From Algoriphagus sp. Y33 (lineage in GTDB: Bacteria; Bacteroidota; Bacteroidia; Cytophagales; Cyclobacteriaceae), in assembly GCF_014838715.1 (NCBI RefSeq), contig NZ_CP061947.1:186001-250000 (forward strand): a stretch of 64,000 nt of DNA. The letters run 5' to 3'. The position numbers and the translations under genes were made by a program. Positions 50,789 to 59,709 of the stretch are shown here, in pieces. Every line of letters starts with the position of its first letter. Positions within the stretch are counted from its first letter, which is position 1. The notes under the pieces were generated by a model. It searched no databases. It was not told where the DNA came from and worked only from the letters and a program-made list of their open reading frames with translations.

Positions 50789-52384
50789 ATGAAATTGAAA
50801 AATATATTAATCTATTTCTTTCCCGTATTTGTAGGACTCTCAGTATCCTGCAGCGAGGACTTTTTGGATCGACCGCCATTGTCAGAGATAAGCACTGAAA
50901 ACTTCTATAAGACTACCGATGACCTGAGATTGGCTACCGCTGCACTATACGGAGGAGGACCTTGGGCTGAATGGAATTATTCCTGTTACTTGCCTGTAGG
51001 CGAGGTTCTTAGCGGTAATATGGCTGTAGGGTATTGGGGTGATGCAGTTCAGCTGAATACATTCTCCATCACCGGATTGAATGGGATTATGGTTGCAAAC
51101 TGGAGGGCTATGTACAGGATCATTGCCCACTGCAATACAACGATCAATGCCATCACAGACAAAGCGCCTGCAGCTATACCTGAAGAAGACAAGAATGCGG
51201 CTATTGCCGAGGCAAAGTTTATAAGAGGATTTGCATACTATAACCTGGCGTTGCTGTGGGGAGATGTTCCGATTATAGAAGATAATACCAAGTTGGTTAC
51301 TTCCCCTCTGGTTCCCAGATATCAGGTTAACGATGTATACCGGTTAGTGGTGAATGACCTGACTTATGCGGCCGAAAATCTTCCCCTTTCAGATGCTAAA
51401 GGAAGGCTTACCACTTGGTCTGCGCAAGGGATGTTGGCTAAGGTATATCTGACCTGGGCCGGTTTAAATTCGAAAGGACTTGGACAGCGTGACCAGAAAC
51501 TTCTTGACATGGCCAAGCTCTATGCAGGCAATGTGTGTAACGATAGCGGACTGACATTGTTGGACAACTATGAAAATCTGTTTAGAACGGAGTTTAATGA
51601 TAACCGGGAATCATTATTTGCATTGCAATGGTCTCCGGGGCTTGGTTGGATGGAAGGCAACATGCTTCAGATATATTCTCCAGGAGGTGCAGAAATATCA
51701 GCCAATGGACAAGCGGGTTGGTTTGGTATCCGACCTACCATGAATATGTTCGAGTCGTACACTCCGGAGGATAGCATTAGGCGCAAGGCTACTTTTATGC
51801 TGAGGGGGGATTATTACCCTGAGCTGAATGCAGCGGGAGGTGGTTATACTTTCAATGGGGATACCGGTTTGAAGAAGCATATTGTGGGTACCAATGTGGA
51901 CAACAAAGCACCTACAATGACATCGAACTCTTCTCCGCAGCACAATTCTTTATTGAGGCTGGCAGATGTGTATCTGATATATGCAGAAGCCATCTTGGGC
52001 GACAATGCCGTCACATCAGATGCGGATGCGTTGTTTTACTTCAATGAAGTGCGCAGAAGGGCAGGGCTTGCTCCTGTTACCTCGATTGATGCGGACATGT
52101 TGATGAATGAAAGAAGAATTGAGCTGGCCGGTGAAAGTCATTTTTGGAATGATCTGGTAAGGCTTTCTTACTATAATTCTCCAAAGGCAATCGGCATTCT
52201 CAATAACCAGCAACGAATAGCCTTTGAGTATGACGAAAACGGGGTCGTAACACCAAACGACCCTTTCGGCGACATAACCCCGGCGAACGCGAATACCTTT
52301 ACTTTCCCACTGCCTTCAATCGAGGTGACCGCCAATCCCAAATTGATGGAGCCTCCGGTACCATATCCATTTGAAGATAAGTAA
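50789..52384 (+). CDS. SusD/RagB-family surface lipoprotein, locus 2 (531 aa)
   Basis: Surface glycan-binding partner of the SusC gene upstream. The lipoprotein signal ends in LSVSC, followed by SEDFLDRPPLSEISTENFYK, a typical SusD start. SusD helices (AAIAEAKFIRGFAYYNLALL) and the C-terminal block (LMNERRIELAGESHFWNDLV) are present. Its ATG forms the end of leader repeat copy 1. Confidence 0.92.
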   Translation: MKLKNILIYFFPVFVGLSVSCSEDFLDRPPLSEISTENFYKTTDDLRLATAALYGGGPWAEWNYSCYLPVGEVLSGNMAVGYWGDAVQLNTFSITGLNGIMVANWRAMYRIIAHCNTTINAITDKAPAAIPEEDKNAAIAEAKFIRGFAYYNLALLWGDVPIIEDNTKLVTSPLVPRYQVNDVYRLVVNDLTYAAENLPLSDAKGRLTTWSAQGMLAKVYLTWAGLNSKGLGQRDQKLLDMAKLYAGNVCNDSGLTLLDNYENLFRTEFNDNRESLFALQWSPGLGWMEGNMLQIYSPGGAEISANGQAGWFGIRPTMNMFESYTPEDSIRRKATFMLRGDYYPELNAAGGGYTFNGDTGLKKHIVGTNVDNKAPTMTSNSSPQHNSLLRLADVYLIYAEAILGDNAVTSDADALFYFNEVRRRAGLAPVTSIDADMLMNERRIELAGESHFWNDLVRLSYYNSPKAIGILNNQQRIAFEYDENGVVTPNDPFGDITPANANTFTFPLPSIEVTANPKLMEPPVPYPFEDK

Positions 52385-52390
52385 TAACAA

Positions 52391-52484
52391 TCATGAAATC
52401 GAGCATGACTCAAGAGTCACACACTGGGATGATTGTAAACCCTGCGAGATTCCATGTGGCCTTTGAAAAACAAAATATAAACAT
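52391..52484 (+). repeat. Leader repeat copy 2 (before the IPT gene)
   Basis: Carries all blocks of the repeat: ATGAAATCGAGCATG, hairpin GACTC-AA-GAGTC, ACACACTGGGATGATTGTAA, GCGAGATTCCATGTGGCC, and AAATATAAACATATG at the start of the next gene. Confidence 0.7.
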
Positions 52485-52488
52485 ATGA
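52393..52488 (+). CDS. Leader peptide frame in repeat copy 2 (31 aa)
   Basis: Reads MKSSMTQESHTGMIVNPARF then HVAFEKQNINI and stops with TGA that overlaps the next gene's ATG (ATGA), so it could couple translation. The frame is related to those in copies 3 and 5. It may be a real leader peptide or a by-product of the repeat. Confidence 0.4.
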   Translation: MKSSMTQESHTGMIVNPARFHVAFEKQNINI

Positions 52489-53708
52489 AAAAGACTATGT
52501 CAAAATATATAGATCGATTGCTGCTGGCTTGCGCGGCAGTAATGATGACCCTGATGTTTGCCTGTGAGCAGGAGGACTCCTTGCCCGCACCTATCATTAC
52601 AGAAGTCAGAAATTATGAAGCGGCTCCCAACGACACATTAATCACTGAAATGGTTACGGGTCAGTGGGTGGTAATACATGGAAAAAACTTAGCCCAGGTT
52701 GCCCAGGTGACTTTTGGTGGTATCCAGGCAAACATCAACCAAACCTTCTGGACTGATGGAAACATAGTGGTGCAGATACCTTTTATTCCGTTCCAGTCAG
52801 TGTCCTTAGAGGAACTGAATAAAGTAACCGTTGTAAACGCGGGAGGATCTTATACGTATTCGATTGACTTTGTCATTGACCCACCCGTGATCACACGAGT
52901 ATCATACGAACTCCCGAGTGAGGGAGACTCGGTGTACATTTATGGAAGCAATTTCTTTTACGTTGAAGAGGTGACTTTTGCCGGTGCGGCGATTTCAGAA
53001 TACGTATTGTCAGATGATGGTACATCAATTGGGTTTAAGTCCCCTGCACTCAGTCAAAGCGGACCGGTAACGGTAGAAACCGGTTCAGGATCCTATACCA
53101 CTTCTCTGAATGTAAATGATCCCGTAGGTATGCTTTGTAACTTCGATGATATAAACACTTATGGCTGGGGGGCGAACATAAGTAATAGCAGCACTATCTT
53201 TCCGGGCAATAAGGGTAACTATGCAATTTTAAGTAATAATGGCCTGAGTGCGGGTAATTCTAGTTGGTGGGAAGGAGGAAGAAGTATTAATACCAATGCA
53301 GTCCAGTGGGTTCCGGAGGATAAGTTGGACGATCCTGTTGCCGATTATGCTTTTAAATTTGAGATCAATGTACCTGAGCAATGGAATGGAACGTCTCTAA
53401 TCATTTTAAAAGATTTCAATTGGGCCTACGTGGCACGCTACGAACCATGGAATCTTGGAAATAATAAAACTGCCCCATTCAGTACAAAGGGCAATTGGAT
53501 CACGGTAACCATCCCATTTTCAGAGTTTCGTAATAAACCCAATGGAGGAAAAGATGGGACAGGCGAATCAGTTGGAAGTTTAAAAGACTTACTGGGAGAC
53601 TCTGGCAGTGGAGGTATCAATATCTTCACGGTCAATGATTCCAGCCAACCTGCAGCTGCTATGAATTTTGCCGTTGATAATATCAGAATAGTGAAAATAG
53701 CTGAATGA
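52485..53708 (+). CDS. IPT/TIG-domain surface glycan-binding lipoprotein (407 aa)
   Basis: Lipoprotein (signal ending LMFAC) with two IPT/TIG-type Ig folds in the first half (APIITEVRNYEAAPNDTLIT; PPVITRVSYELPSEGDSVYI) and a C-terminal beta-sandwich glycan-binding part (ADYAFKFEINVPEQWNGTSL). This matches surface glycan-binding proteins placed after SusD in many loci. It binds the polymer at the cell surface to help the SusC/D pair. The start codon overlaps the stop of the leader peptide frame. Confidence 0.85.
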   Translation: MKKTMSKYIDRLLLACAAVMMTLMFACEQEDSLPAPIITEVRNYEAAPNDTLITEMVTGQWVVIHGKNLAQVAQVTFGGIQANINQTFWTDGNIVVQIPFIPFQSVSLEELNKVTVVNAGGSYTYSIDFVIDPPVITRVSYELPSEGDSVYIYGSNFFYVEEVTFAGAAISEYVLSDDGTSIGFKSPALSQSGPVTVETGSGSYTTSLNVNDPVGMLCNFDDINTYGWGANISNSSTIFPGNKGNYAILSNNGLSAGNSSWWEGGRSINTNAVQWVPEDKLDDPVADYAFKFEINVPEQWNGTSLIILKDFNWAYVARYEPWNLGNNKTAPFSTKGNWITVTIPFSEFRNKPNGGKDGTGESVGSLKDLLGDSGSGGINIFTVNDSSQPAAAMNFAVDNIRIVKIAE

Positions 53709-53712
53709 TCTT

Positions 53713-53975
53713 AGAGCTTGTTTAAACTTTATCCTTTGGCCTGTGATTGCGCCTCTTTCGCCCATTCTTCGGCTATTTTCGGGGATGTAGCGGAGCTACG
53801 ACCCCGAAAACGAGCCTTGATTGAACTAAAGATGCATCAATTTCATCCGTTTATTGTTTGTTTTTATCTGCCGGATGGAATCTTTGATGATTTAAACAAT
53901 CATTTCCCTTAGGGTTTTAATGATTGTTTAAATCATCTCGATTTCGGCTTCAAAAACAAAATTTAAGCAAGCTCT
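53713..53975. mobile_element. Foldback element with nested inverted repeats (~263 bp)
   Basis: The ends are inverted (AGAGCTTG..TTAAA and TTTAAGCAAGCTCT). Inside lie a 16-bp imperfect hairpin at 53776-53810 (TTTTCGGGGATGTAGC / GCTACGACCCCGAAAA) and a perfect 19-bp hairpin at 53886-53937 (GATGATTTAAACAATCATT and its complement). No transposase frame. It lies directly upstream of a gene remnant and may have taken part in its truncation; it may also act as a terminator for the IPT gene. Confidence 0.6.
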
Positions 53976-54018
53976 TACTTTCTGATTTCTAAAAACCGTC
54001 CCTTTTCCCTCCTTTTTT

Positions 54019-54192
54019 AGTGGGGATTGGGCTAAGGCTGTCATTGAGGAGAGTGAAGTGGTAGTGTATTGGGAGAAGGTGGACAAACCATTGGTCGCTC
54101 GTTATGCTTGGGCCGACAATCCTACAGGTAACCTAGTAAATTCCGAAGGCTTGCCTGCAGTCCTATTCAGAACGGATAATTGGAAGGGATAA
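54019..54192 (+). pseudogene. C-terminal remnant of a sialate O-acetylesterase
   Basis: The frame reads SGDWAKAVIEESEVVVYWEK, then PLVARYAWADNPTGNLVNSE and GLPAVLFRTDNWKG before the stop. This is the characteristic end of sialate O-acetylesterase (SGNH/DUF303 type) proteins (RYAWADNP..NL.N.EGLPA..FRTD.W). About 58 codons remain; the N-terminal catalytic part is gone. No start codon, so it is a gene fragment. Confidence 0.75.
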
Positions 54193-54251
54193 CGCAGAAA
54201 AAGGATCTATAAGAAAGCAAATGATAAACTCAATAACCAAAATAAATTAAA

Positions 54252-55706
54252 ATGAAGAAAATGAAATTGACGGGGGGGCTGGCAGTACTATTCGGAATGA
54301 TGGTACTTGTGTCTTGTGGAGAAGAGGGTGTGATAGACCCCGTGCTTAACGTTTCCGTGAATAAGTTGGAGTTTGATGAAGAAGGAGGGGACATGGAAAT
54401 CTCAATAACCAGTACCAATGAATGGAGTATCAGTAATCAGGCCTCATCGTGGTTGCAGTTAAGCCAAACAGCAGGCAATAGCGGAAGCACTTCTATTCAA
54501 ATAACCGCTGTTCTCAATGCCACCGGACTGACCCGATCCACTGTATTGAATATTACCTCGCCAAACGGCCAGGGCAGGAGGATTACCGTTTCGCAGATTT
54601 CCACGCTATATCCTTCCTACAATACATCTCCGCTGCCTCCCGATGCAACGGGAATGGGCAGCAATGCAGTAGAGCTTGCCGCTAAAATGAAGTTGGGCTG
54701 GAACATCGGAAATACAATGGAAGCCCCCGGTGGCGAGGAAGGCTGGGGAAATCCGAAGATTACTGAAGCGTATGTAAAGTTTGTAAAGCAACAGGGATTT
54801 AATGCAATTCGCCTTCCTGTTTCCTGGGACTGGCACCATGTTGTGGATAGGAATACTGCAAAGATTGACCCTGTCTGGATGGACAGGGTAAAAGAAGTGG
54901 TGGGTTACTGTGTAAACAATGATATGTATGTGTTGCTCAATATCCACTGGGATGGTGGCTGGCTGGAAAACAATGTCACCCCAGCCAAGAAGGATTCGGT
55001 GAATGCCAAACAAAAAGCGTATTGGGAGCAAATCGCCACGGCACTGCGGGATTTTGACGAGCACCTGATGTTTGCCGGTGCCAATGAGCCCAACGTCCAT
55101 GATGAAGTACAGATGGAGGTACTTCATTCCTATCACCAGACTTTCGTCAATGCTGTCCGGGCCACGGGCGGACGAAACAGTTACAGGGTACTCGTGATTC
55201 AGGGGCCTGATACCAATATTGAAAAGAGCCATGAGATGATGAATATGCCTACAGATGAGATAGAAGGACGTATGATGGCTGAGCTACATTATTACACTCC
55301 GCCCCAGTTCTGTATCTTGGCAGAAGACGTAAGTTGGGGGAATATGGTCTATTACTGGGGAAATGGGTATCATTCAACCATTGAACCGGACCGGAATGCC
55401 ACCTATGGAGAGGAAGATGATGTGGTTAAATCTTTCGGTCTGGCAAAGCAGAAATTCGTGGACAAAGGAATCCCGGTAATCCTGGGCGAGTATGGGGCAT
55501 ATAGGCGTAACAATGCGCAACATGTACCACTGGATCTGGAGACCCACAATAACTCCGTGGATCATTGGATCAGGTATGTGACAAAAAAGGCGATCGAAAA
55601 TGGTTTAATCCCATTTTGGTGGGATACAGGTGGAGCATTGGACAGACGACTTTATACGGTGAAAGAGCAGCGTACGATTGACAATATTATTGAAGGCGGT
55701 AAATGA
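54252..55706 (+). CDS. BACON-domain GH5 endo-beta-glycanase (484 aa)
   Basis: Surface lipoprotein (signal ending LVSC, Cys22). A BACON domain (about residues 33-112: LEFDEEGGDMEISITSTNEW) precedes a GH5 cellulase-type TIM barrel. Acid/base E279 is in FAGANEPN and nucleophile E413 in VILGEYGAY; the histidine of NIHWDGGW also fits the family. It cleaves internal beta-linkages in a glucan- or hemicellulose-type polymer outside the cell. The GH5 subfamily is not clear. It is followed by a terminator-like hairpin and leader repeat copy 3. Confidence 0.92.
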   Translation: MKKMKLTGGLAVLFGMMVLVSCGEEGVIDPVLNVSVNKLEFDEEGGDMEISITSTNEWSISNQASSWLQLSQTAGNSGSTSIQITAVLNATGLTRSTVLNITSPNGQGRRITVSQISTLYPSYNTSPLPPDATGMGSNAVELAAKMKLGWNIGNTMEAPGGEEGWGNPKITEAYVKFVKQQGFNAIRLPVSWDWHHVVDRNTAKIDPVWMDRVKEVVGYCVNNDMYVLLNIHWDGGWLENNVTPAKKDSVNAKQKAYWEQIATALRDFDEHLMFAGANEPNVHDEVQMEVLHSYHQTFVNAVRATGGRNSYRVLVIQGPDTNIEKSHEMMNMPTDEIEGRMMAELHYYTPPQFCILAEDVSWGNMVYYWGNGYHSTIEPDRNATYGEEDDVVKSFGLAKQKFVDKGIPVILGEYGAYRRNNAQHVPLDLETHNNSVDHWIRYVTKKAIENGLIPFWWDTGGALDRRLYTVKEQRTIDNIIEGGK

Positions 55707-55710
55707 GAAT

Positions 55711-55752
55711 GCGCGGCCCAATTGTCCCGACTGTTCAGGGCAATTGGGCGCT
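55711..55752 (+). terminator. Terminator-like hairpin after the GH5 gene
   Basis: CCCAATTG (55717-55724) and CAATTGGG (55741-55748) pair, with an inner TCCCGACTGTTCAGGG. The inner unit resembles the CCCCGACTATTCGGGG hairpin found inside leader repeat copy 3. Confidence 0.5.
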
Positions 55753-55777
55753 TATCCAAGACTGAAATACCGGAAAA

Positions 55778-55900
55778 TAATAAACACATGAAATCGAGCA
55801 GGTCGAGAGCGACACACACTGGAATGATTATAAACCGTGCGAGATTCCATTGCCTGCCCCGACTATTCGGGGTGGCCTTTGAAAGACAAAATATATACAA
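55778..55900 (+). repeat. Leader repeat copy 3 (before the GH2 gene, with 21-bp insertion)
   Basis: Contains ATAAACACATGAAATCGAGC, hairpin GTCG-AGAG-CGAC, ACACACTGGAATGATTATAA, GCGAGATTCCA, then a 21-base insertion with a CCCCGACTATTCGGGG hairpin, then GTGGCCTTTGAAAGACAAAA. The insertion keeps the peptide frame. Confidence 0.7.
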
Positions 55901-55904
55901 ATGA
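55788..55904 (+). CDS. Leader peptide frame in repeat copy 3 (38 aa)
   Basis: Reads MKSSRSRATHTGMIINRARF, then HCLPRLFGVAFERQNIYK and TGA overlapping the GH2 ATG (ATGA). The seven-codon insertion CLPRLFG corresponds to the GC-rich palindrome. Related in sequence to copies 2 and 5. Confidence 0.4.
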   Translation: MKSSRSRATHTGMIINRARFHCLPRLFGVAFERQNIYK

Positions 55905-57697
55905 ATTACTTTAATACAATGATAACAGGATGGATATTGGTTTTTGGAGCCTTTATCCTATTGGGAAACGATATCTGTGCGCAGACCGCAATGGCTAATA
56001 TCCAATCCAGGAAGTTGACAAGCCTGAACGGGGAGTGGAGAGCATTAATAGACCCTTCCAATACAGGTGAATATCTTCAGGTGTGGGTAGGGAAAAAACC
56101 TGTCAAAAAAACAGATTTTTATGAGTACTCGTTTGAAGAGGCTTCAGTATTGAATGTGCCCGGAGACTTTAATTCCCAGATGAGCGAGTTAACCTATTTC
56201 GAAGGGACAGTCTGGTACAAAAAGCAGTTTAATTATTTGATTGCCGAAGGGAAAAGGCTGTTTCTCCATTTTGGGGCGGTTAATTACCTGGCTGACGTGT
56301 ACCTGAACGGCGAAAAAATCGGTAGCCATGAAGGCGGTTTTATCCCTTTTCAGTTTGAAATTACAGACAAAATCAAGGATGGGGATAATACCGTTATTGT
56401 GAAGGTCAACAATAACCGTAAAGGAAACGGCCTCCCGGGCTATGGGTATGACTGGTTTAACTATGGAGGTATTACCCGTGACGTGGATTTAATTGAAACA
56501 GACAACACCTTTATTGAAGATTATTTCATACAGTTAAAAAAAGGAAGTCTTACTACAGTCTTAGGGTGGGTTAAGATGAATGGAGCCGGTGAAAAACAGG
56601 ACATTGAGATTGAAGTCCCCGAACTAAATTTGCGCTATAAAGCAATAACAGATGATGAGGGCTTTGCCCACGTGGAATTTGAGTCGGAGTTTGAACTTTG
56701 GTCACCCGAAAACCCCAGACTTTATAGCGTAACTGTTAAAAGTGACACGGATTTTTTGGTTGACACTATAGGATTCAGAAGTATAGAAGTGCAGGGTAAT
56801 CAGATCTTGCTAAACCGTAAGCCAATATTCCTAAAGGCTGTCAATATCCATGAGGAGAATCCTCACAGAATGAATAGAGCGTATTCAAGCGAAGATGCTA
56901 AGCTGTTGCTTAATTCGGCAAAAGAACTGGGATGTAATCTTGTCCGTCTGGCCCACTATCCTCATAGTGAAAACATGGTGAAGGAAGCCGAGCGATTGGG
57001 AATCATGGTTTGGGATGAGCTGCCTGTGTATCAGCATATCCAGTTTTCCGATAGTCTCATGCCTGCAAAATTGGAGCAAATGCTTCAAGAAATGGTTGGT
57101 CGTGACAAAAACCGTTGTGGGGTCGTCGTTTGGGCACTTTCGAACGAAACATACCCCAGTACACCCAATAGGAATGATAGACTTATTGAACTTACACAAA
57201 AGTGCCGGTCCTTGGATTCTGCCCGCTTGATCACCCATGTAGTCAATACCCAAAGCTACGAAAACCATACAGTGAACGTTTGGGATTCCCTTTACATCCA
57301 TTCTGATATTGTCGCACTCAACGAGTATTTTGGATGGTACTTGCCGTGGCAAGGGAAGCCGTCAGACACAAAATGGAACATTAGTTTTCCTGACAAGCCG
57401 GTATTTATTTCTGAATTTGGAGGGGAAGCTGTGTACGGGAATAGTGATGGTCCACCGGATGAAGCCGCTTATTGGACGGAGGAATATCAAGAGAAAATCT
57501 ACGTTGACCAAATTGAGATGTTCAATTCAGTTCCCAACTTGGTAGGAGTATGTCCATGGCTTTTGTTTGACTACAGATCACTGGGACGGATGCATTCAGT
57601 TTACCAAAAGGGGTACAACAGAAAAGGGCTGATATCTGAAAAAGGAGGGAAAAAGAAAGCTTGGTATGTCATGAAGGAATATTTTGAGGGCAAATAA
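55901..57697 (+). CDS. GH2-family glycoside hydrolase (598 aa)
   Basis: Exported (signal segment ending ICAQ). It has the sugar-binding jelly roll (SLNGEWRALIDPSN.. GDFNSQMSELTYFEGTVWYK), Ig-like domain and TIM barrel. Acid/base E416 is in WALSNET and nucleophile E505 in FISEFGGEA, as in beta-glucuronidase/beta-galactosidase types; NCBI-style subfamily is uncertain. It is short for a GH2 because it lacks C-terminal domains. It would process oligosaccharides released by the GH5 enzyme. Its ATG overlaps the stop of the leader peptide frame. Confidence 0.9.
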   Translation: MNYFNTMITGWILVFGAFILLGNDICAQTAMANIQSRKLTSLNGEWRALIDPSNTGEYLQVWVGKKPVKKTDFYEYSFEEASVLNVPGDFNSQMSELTYFEGTVWYKKQFNYLIAEGKRLFLHFGAVNYLADVYLNGEKIGSHEGGFIPFQFEITDKIKDGDNTVIVKVNNNRKGNGLPGYGYDWFNYGGITRDVDLIETDNTFIEDYFIQLKKGSLTTVLGWVKMNGAGEKQDIEIEVPELNLRYKAITDDEGFAHVEFESEFELWSPENPRLYSVTVKSDTDFLVDTIGFRSIEVQGNQILLNRKPIFLKAVNIHEENPHRMNRAYSSEDAKLLLNSAKELGCNLVRLAHYPHSENMVKEAERLGIMVWDELPVYQHIQFSDSLMPAKLEQMLQEMVGRDKNRCGVVVWALSNETYPSTPNRNDRLIELTQKCRSLDSARLITHVVNTQSYENHTVNVWDSLYIHSDIVALNEYFGWYLPWQGKPSDTKWNISFPDKPVFISEFGGEAVYGNSDGPPDEAAYWTEEYQEKIYVDQIEMFNSVPNLVGVCPWLLFDYRSLGRMHSVYQKGYNRKGLISEKGGKKKAWYVMKEYFEGK

Positions 57698-57732
57698 GGA
57701 ATGTCTGGCGATTTGGGTGGATGTGAGCTTTC

Positions 57733-57885
57733 CGCAATAAAATCAGGCTGTTTGGAGACTGAGTCCGCCGCGGCGGATATGGTGAAGTCGAAAATTGCAA
57801 TGCAGTGACTGATTTAGAAGCAATTATTGGCCGCAATAACTTGTACGCCGTGGCGTAGAAGCGCTAATGCATAATGCGGGTTAAA
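57733..57885 (+). mobile_element. MITE-like element, copy C (5'-truncated, ~150 bp)
   Basis: Matches the right two thirds of copies A and B: AAATCAGGCTGTTTGGAGAC, GAGTCCGCCGCGGCGGATAT, then CTTGTACGCCGTGGCGTAGA and the terminal CTAATGCATAATGCGGGTTA. The left terminal repeat and the CCGAT..ATCGG hairpin are missing. Confidence 0.7.
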
Positions 57886-57897
57886 TGTTAATTTTTG

Positions 57898-58020
57898 CCG
57901 AATATACCGTGTAGGAGGAGCGAGGATTCTTATCAGATTATGGTGGAGCTCAGTCATTCTTTCAATACCGGTATTTATGAAGATGCCGGCAGAAAAGTGT
58001 TCGAAGAGGTTAGTAATTGA
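57898..58020 (+). other. Unexplained short reading frame or gene fragment
   Basis: One frame ends SYQIMVELSHSFNTGIYEDA followed by GRKVFEEVSN and a stop at about 58020. It has a protein-like composition but no clear start or family. It could be the 3' remnant of a gene lost next to the MITE copy, or chance. Confidence 0.2.
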
Positions 58021-58100
58021 ATTATCCGGTATTATTTTCTCATGTTATTTGTAATCAGTCTAAATAGTAATATCTTCGTGGAATCGCTTATTCCACCCTA

Positions 58101-58652
58101 TTGTTTCACTCCAAGTTAAATACTGATTTTCGGCCTACTCCGGATATAAAAACTCAAAAAGGTTTTGAGAAGGCCTATAATCTATACGCTGCAAAGATGT
58201 ATGGGATTTGCAGAAGTAAGATCAATAGTAGTGAAATAGCTGAAGAAATCGTCCATGATATATTCAGATCACTTTGGGAACGAAGGAATTTGGTTGAAAT
58301 CAATGAACATATAGAGCAGTATCTAATAAAAGCCACCAAACTGAAAATCATCGACCACTATCGACAGAAGGCCAGAGATGAAAAGCATTTGGTTTGTGCG
58401 TTAGAAGAGTATTGCGAAACAGAGAACTGTACAGAGCATGATGTTGAATTCGAAGAATTGCAAATACGGGTTGATTTTTTAGTGGACAGGCTCCCGTGTA
58501 AATGTCAGGAAGTGTATCGGTTAAGCCGTGAAAAGGGATTGAGCAACAAGGAGATAGCCTCTACTCTTCTTGTCTCAGAAAAGACGGTAGAATACCACCT
58601 CGCCAAGGCGTTGAGTTATCTTAAAGAGCGGTTAAAGGAATACAGGTTTTGA
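58101..58652 (+). CDS. ECF-type RNA polymerase sigma factor (183 aa)
   Basis: Bacteroidota-type extracytoplasmic-function sigma-70 factor. Region 2 lies at about residues 25-95 (LYAAKMYGICRSKINSSEIA) and region 4 at about 125-175 (LPCKCQEVYRLSREKGLSNK, HTH with EIASTLLVSEKTVEYHLAKA). It starts with TTG at 58101; no in-frame ATG upstream. It is expected to be held by the FecR protein encoded next and to activate the TonB receptor gene in response to siderophore binding. A terminator follows at 58666-58689. Confidence 0.9.
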   Translation: MFHSKLNTDFRPTPDIKTQKGFEKAYNLYAAKMYGICRSKINSSEIAEEIVHDIFRSLWERRNLVEINEHIEQYLIKATKLKIIDHYRQKARDEKHLVCALEEYCETENCTEHDVEFEELQIRVDFLVDRLPCKCQEVYRLSREKGLSNKEIASTLLVSEKTVEYHLAKALSYLKERLKEYRF

Positions 58653-58665
58653 TTTTCTTTTTTAT

Positions 58666-58689
58666 ATTCCGGTCAAGCCGGAATTTTTA
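58666..58689 (+). terminator. Terminator after the sigma factor gene
   Basis: ATTCCGG, loop TCAAG, CCGGAAT followed by TTTTTAAAACTTTTTG: a classic stem with T-tract 13 bases after the stop codon. The FecR gene begins 85 bases further on, so read-through or a separate promoter is needed. Confidence 0.65.
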
Positions 58690-58774
58690 AAACTTTTTGT
58701 TTTTTTCTCTACCTGACCTAGGGTTCTTCCCGACTTGTACGATTTAGATAGTAGCAAGGACAAACTATCAAGCT

Positions 58775-59707
58775 ATGCAAATCACGGAGGAATTACTGAA
58801 AAGGTACAGTGAGGAAAACTGTACTGAAGAAGAGATACGGGCTGTTGAAGCTTGGCTGCTTAATTCTGACAGAGAGGAAGGGGCTGAATACAAAGAAGAA
58901 TTTACAGGAGTCAAGTCAAAAATATGGTTACGTCTTTCTTCCCGCTTTCCCCAAGAGAACACCGCTGTCATTCCCCTTTTTAAACAAATTATCCGCTATG
59001 CTGCAGTTATCAGTATCCTGATGGCCGTCGGTTTTGTGATCTTGAGCAATCAAACTATATCAGACCTTTTTGCTGTGCAGAAGACCGTCGCTTACGGTCC
59101 CGGTGAGCAAGGCCTGCTTACCCTGAAAGACCATAGTAGGATTCAACTCAATGCGGGATCCAATTTGCACTATTCCTCCGCTTTTGGCAGTAAAAACAGA
59201 GAAGTCAATTTAGTGGAAGGAGAAGCATTTTTTGATGTTGTGCGGGATACTGATCACCCGTTTACAGTGCGTACAGACGAGGTAGCTATTACCGTACTGG
59301 GTACGAAGTTCAATATCGATAATGATCCGAAAGACCAGAAGATAGTGGTAACGCTTATCGAGGGGGCAATAAAGTTTTCAGCACCGGGGAAGGATTATGT
59401 GCTGTCTCCCGGAGAGCAGGTTACCTACAACAGAAGAACAGGTGATGTCCAAATATTGCGTGATGTAAATATAGAGATGGTTACCGCATGGACTAAGGAT
59501 ATTCTGTGGTTTGTAGCAACACCCATGGCCGAGGTGTTTGAAGCACTAGAGCAACGGTATGGCTTTCGGTTCGAGATTCAAAGAGATATTGATATTCCAT
59601 TTTCGGCCAAGTTTGAAAAGGAGTCTCTTGATAAGGTATTACGCTTGATCGAGGCAAGTACCGATTTGAAATTCAGAAAAGAAGAGAAGGGAATTATTGT
59701 CTATTGA
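58775..59707 (+). CDS. FecR-family anti-sigma regulator (310 aa)
   Basis: Inner-membrane anti-sigma protein: N-terminal cytoplasmic part (EELLKRYSEENCTEEEIRAV), one transmembrane helix near residues 72-92 (YAAVISILMAVGFVILSN), FecR domain (about 105-200: TVAYGPGEQGLLTLKDHSRI, ...AEGEAFFDV-type strand) and a C-terminal DUF4974 domain that contacts the STN domain of the receptor. It follows the sigma gene and precedes the STN-type TonB receptor, as in cell-surface signalling systems. Confidence 0.9.
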   Translation: MQITEELLKRYSEENCTEEEIRAVEAWLLNSDREEGAEYKEEFTGVKSKIWLRLSSRFPQENTAVIPLFKQIIRYAAVISILMAVGFVILSNQTISDLFAVQKTVAYGPGEQGLLTLKDHSRIQLNAGSNLHYSSAFGSKNREVNLVEGEAFFDVVRDTDHPFTVRTDEVAITVLGTKFNIDNDPKDQKIVVTLIEGAIKFSAPGKDYVLSPGEQVTYNRRTGDVQILRDVNIEMVTAWTKDILWFVATPMAEVFEALEQRYGFRFEIQRDIDIPFSAKFEKESLDKVLRLIEASTDLKFRKEEKGIIVY

Positions 59708-59709
59708 TT

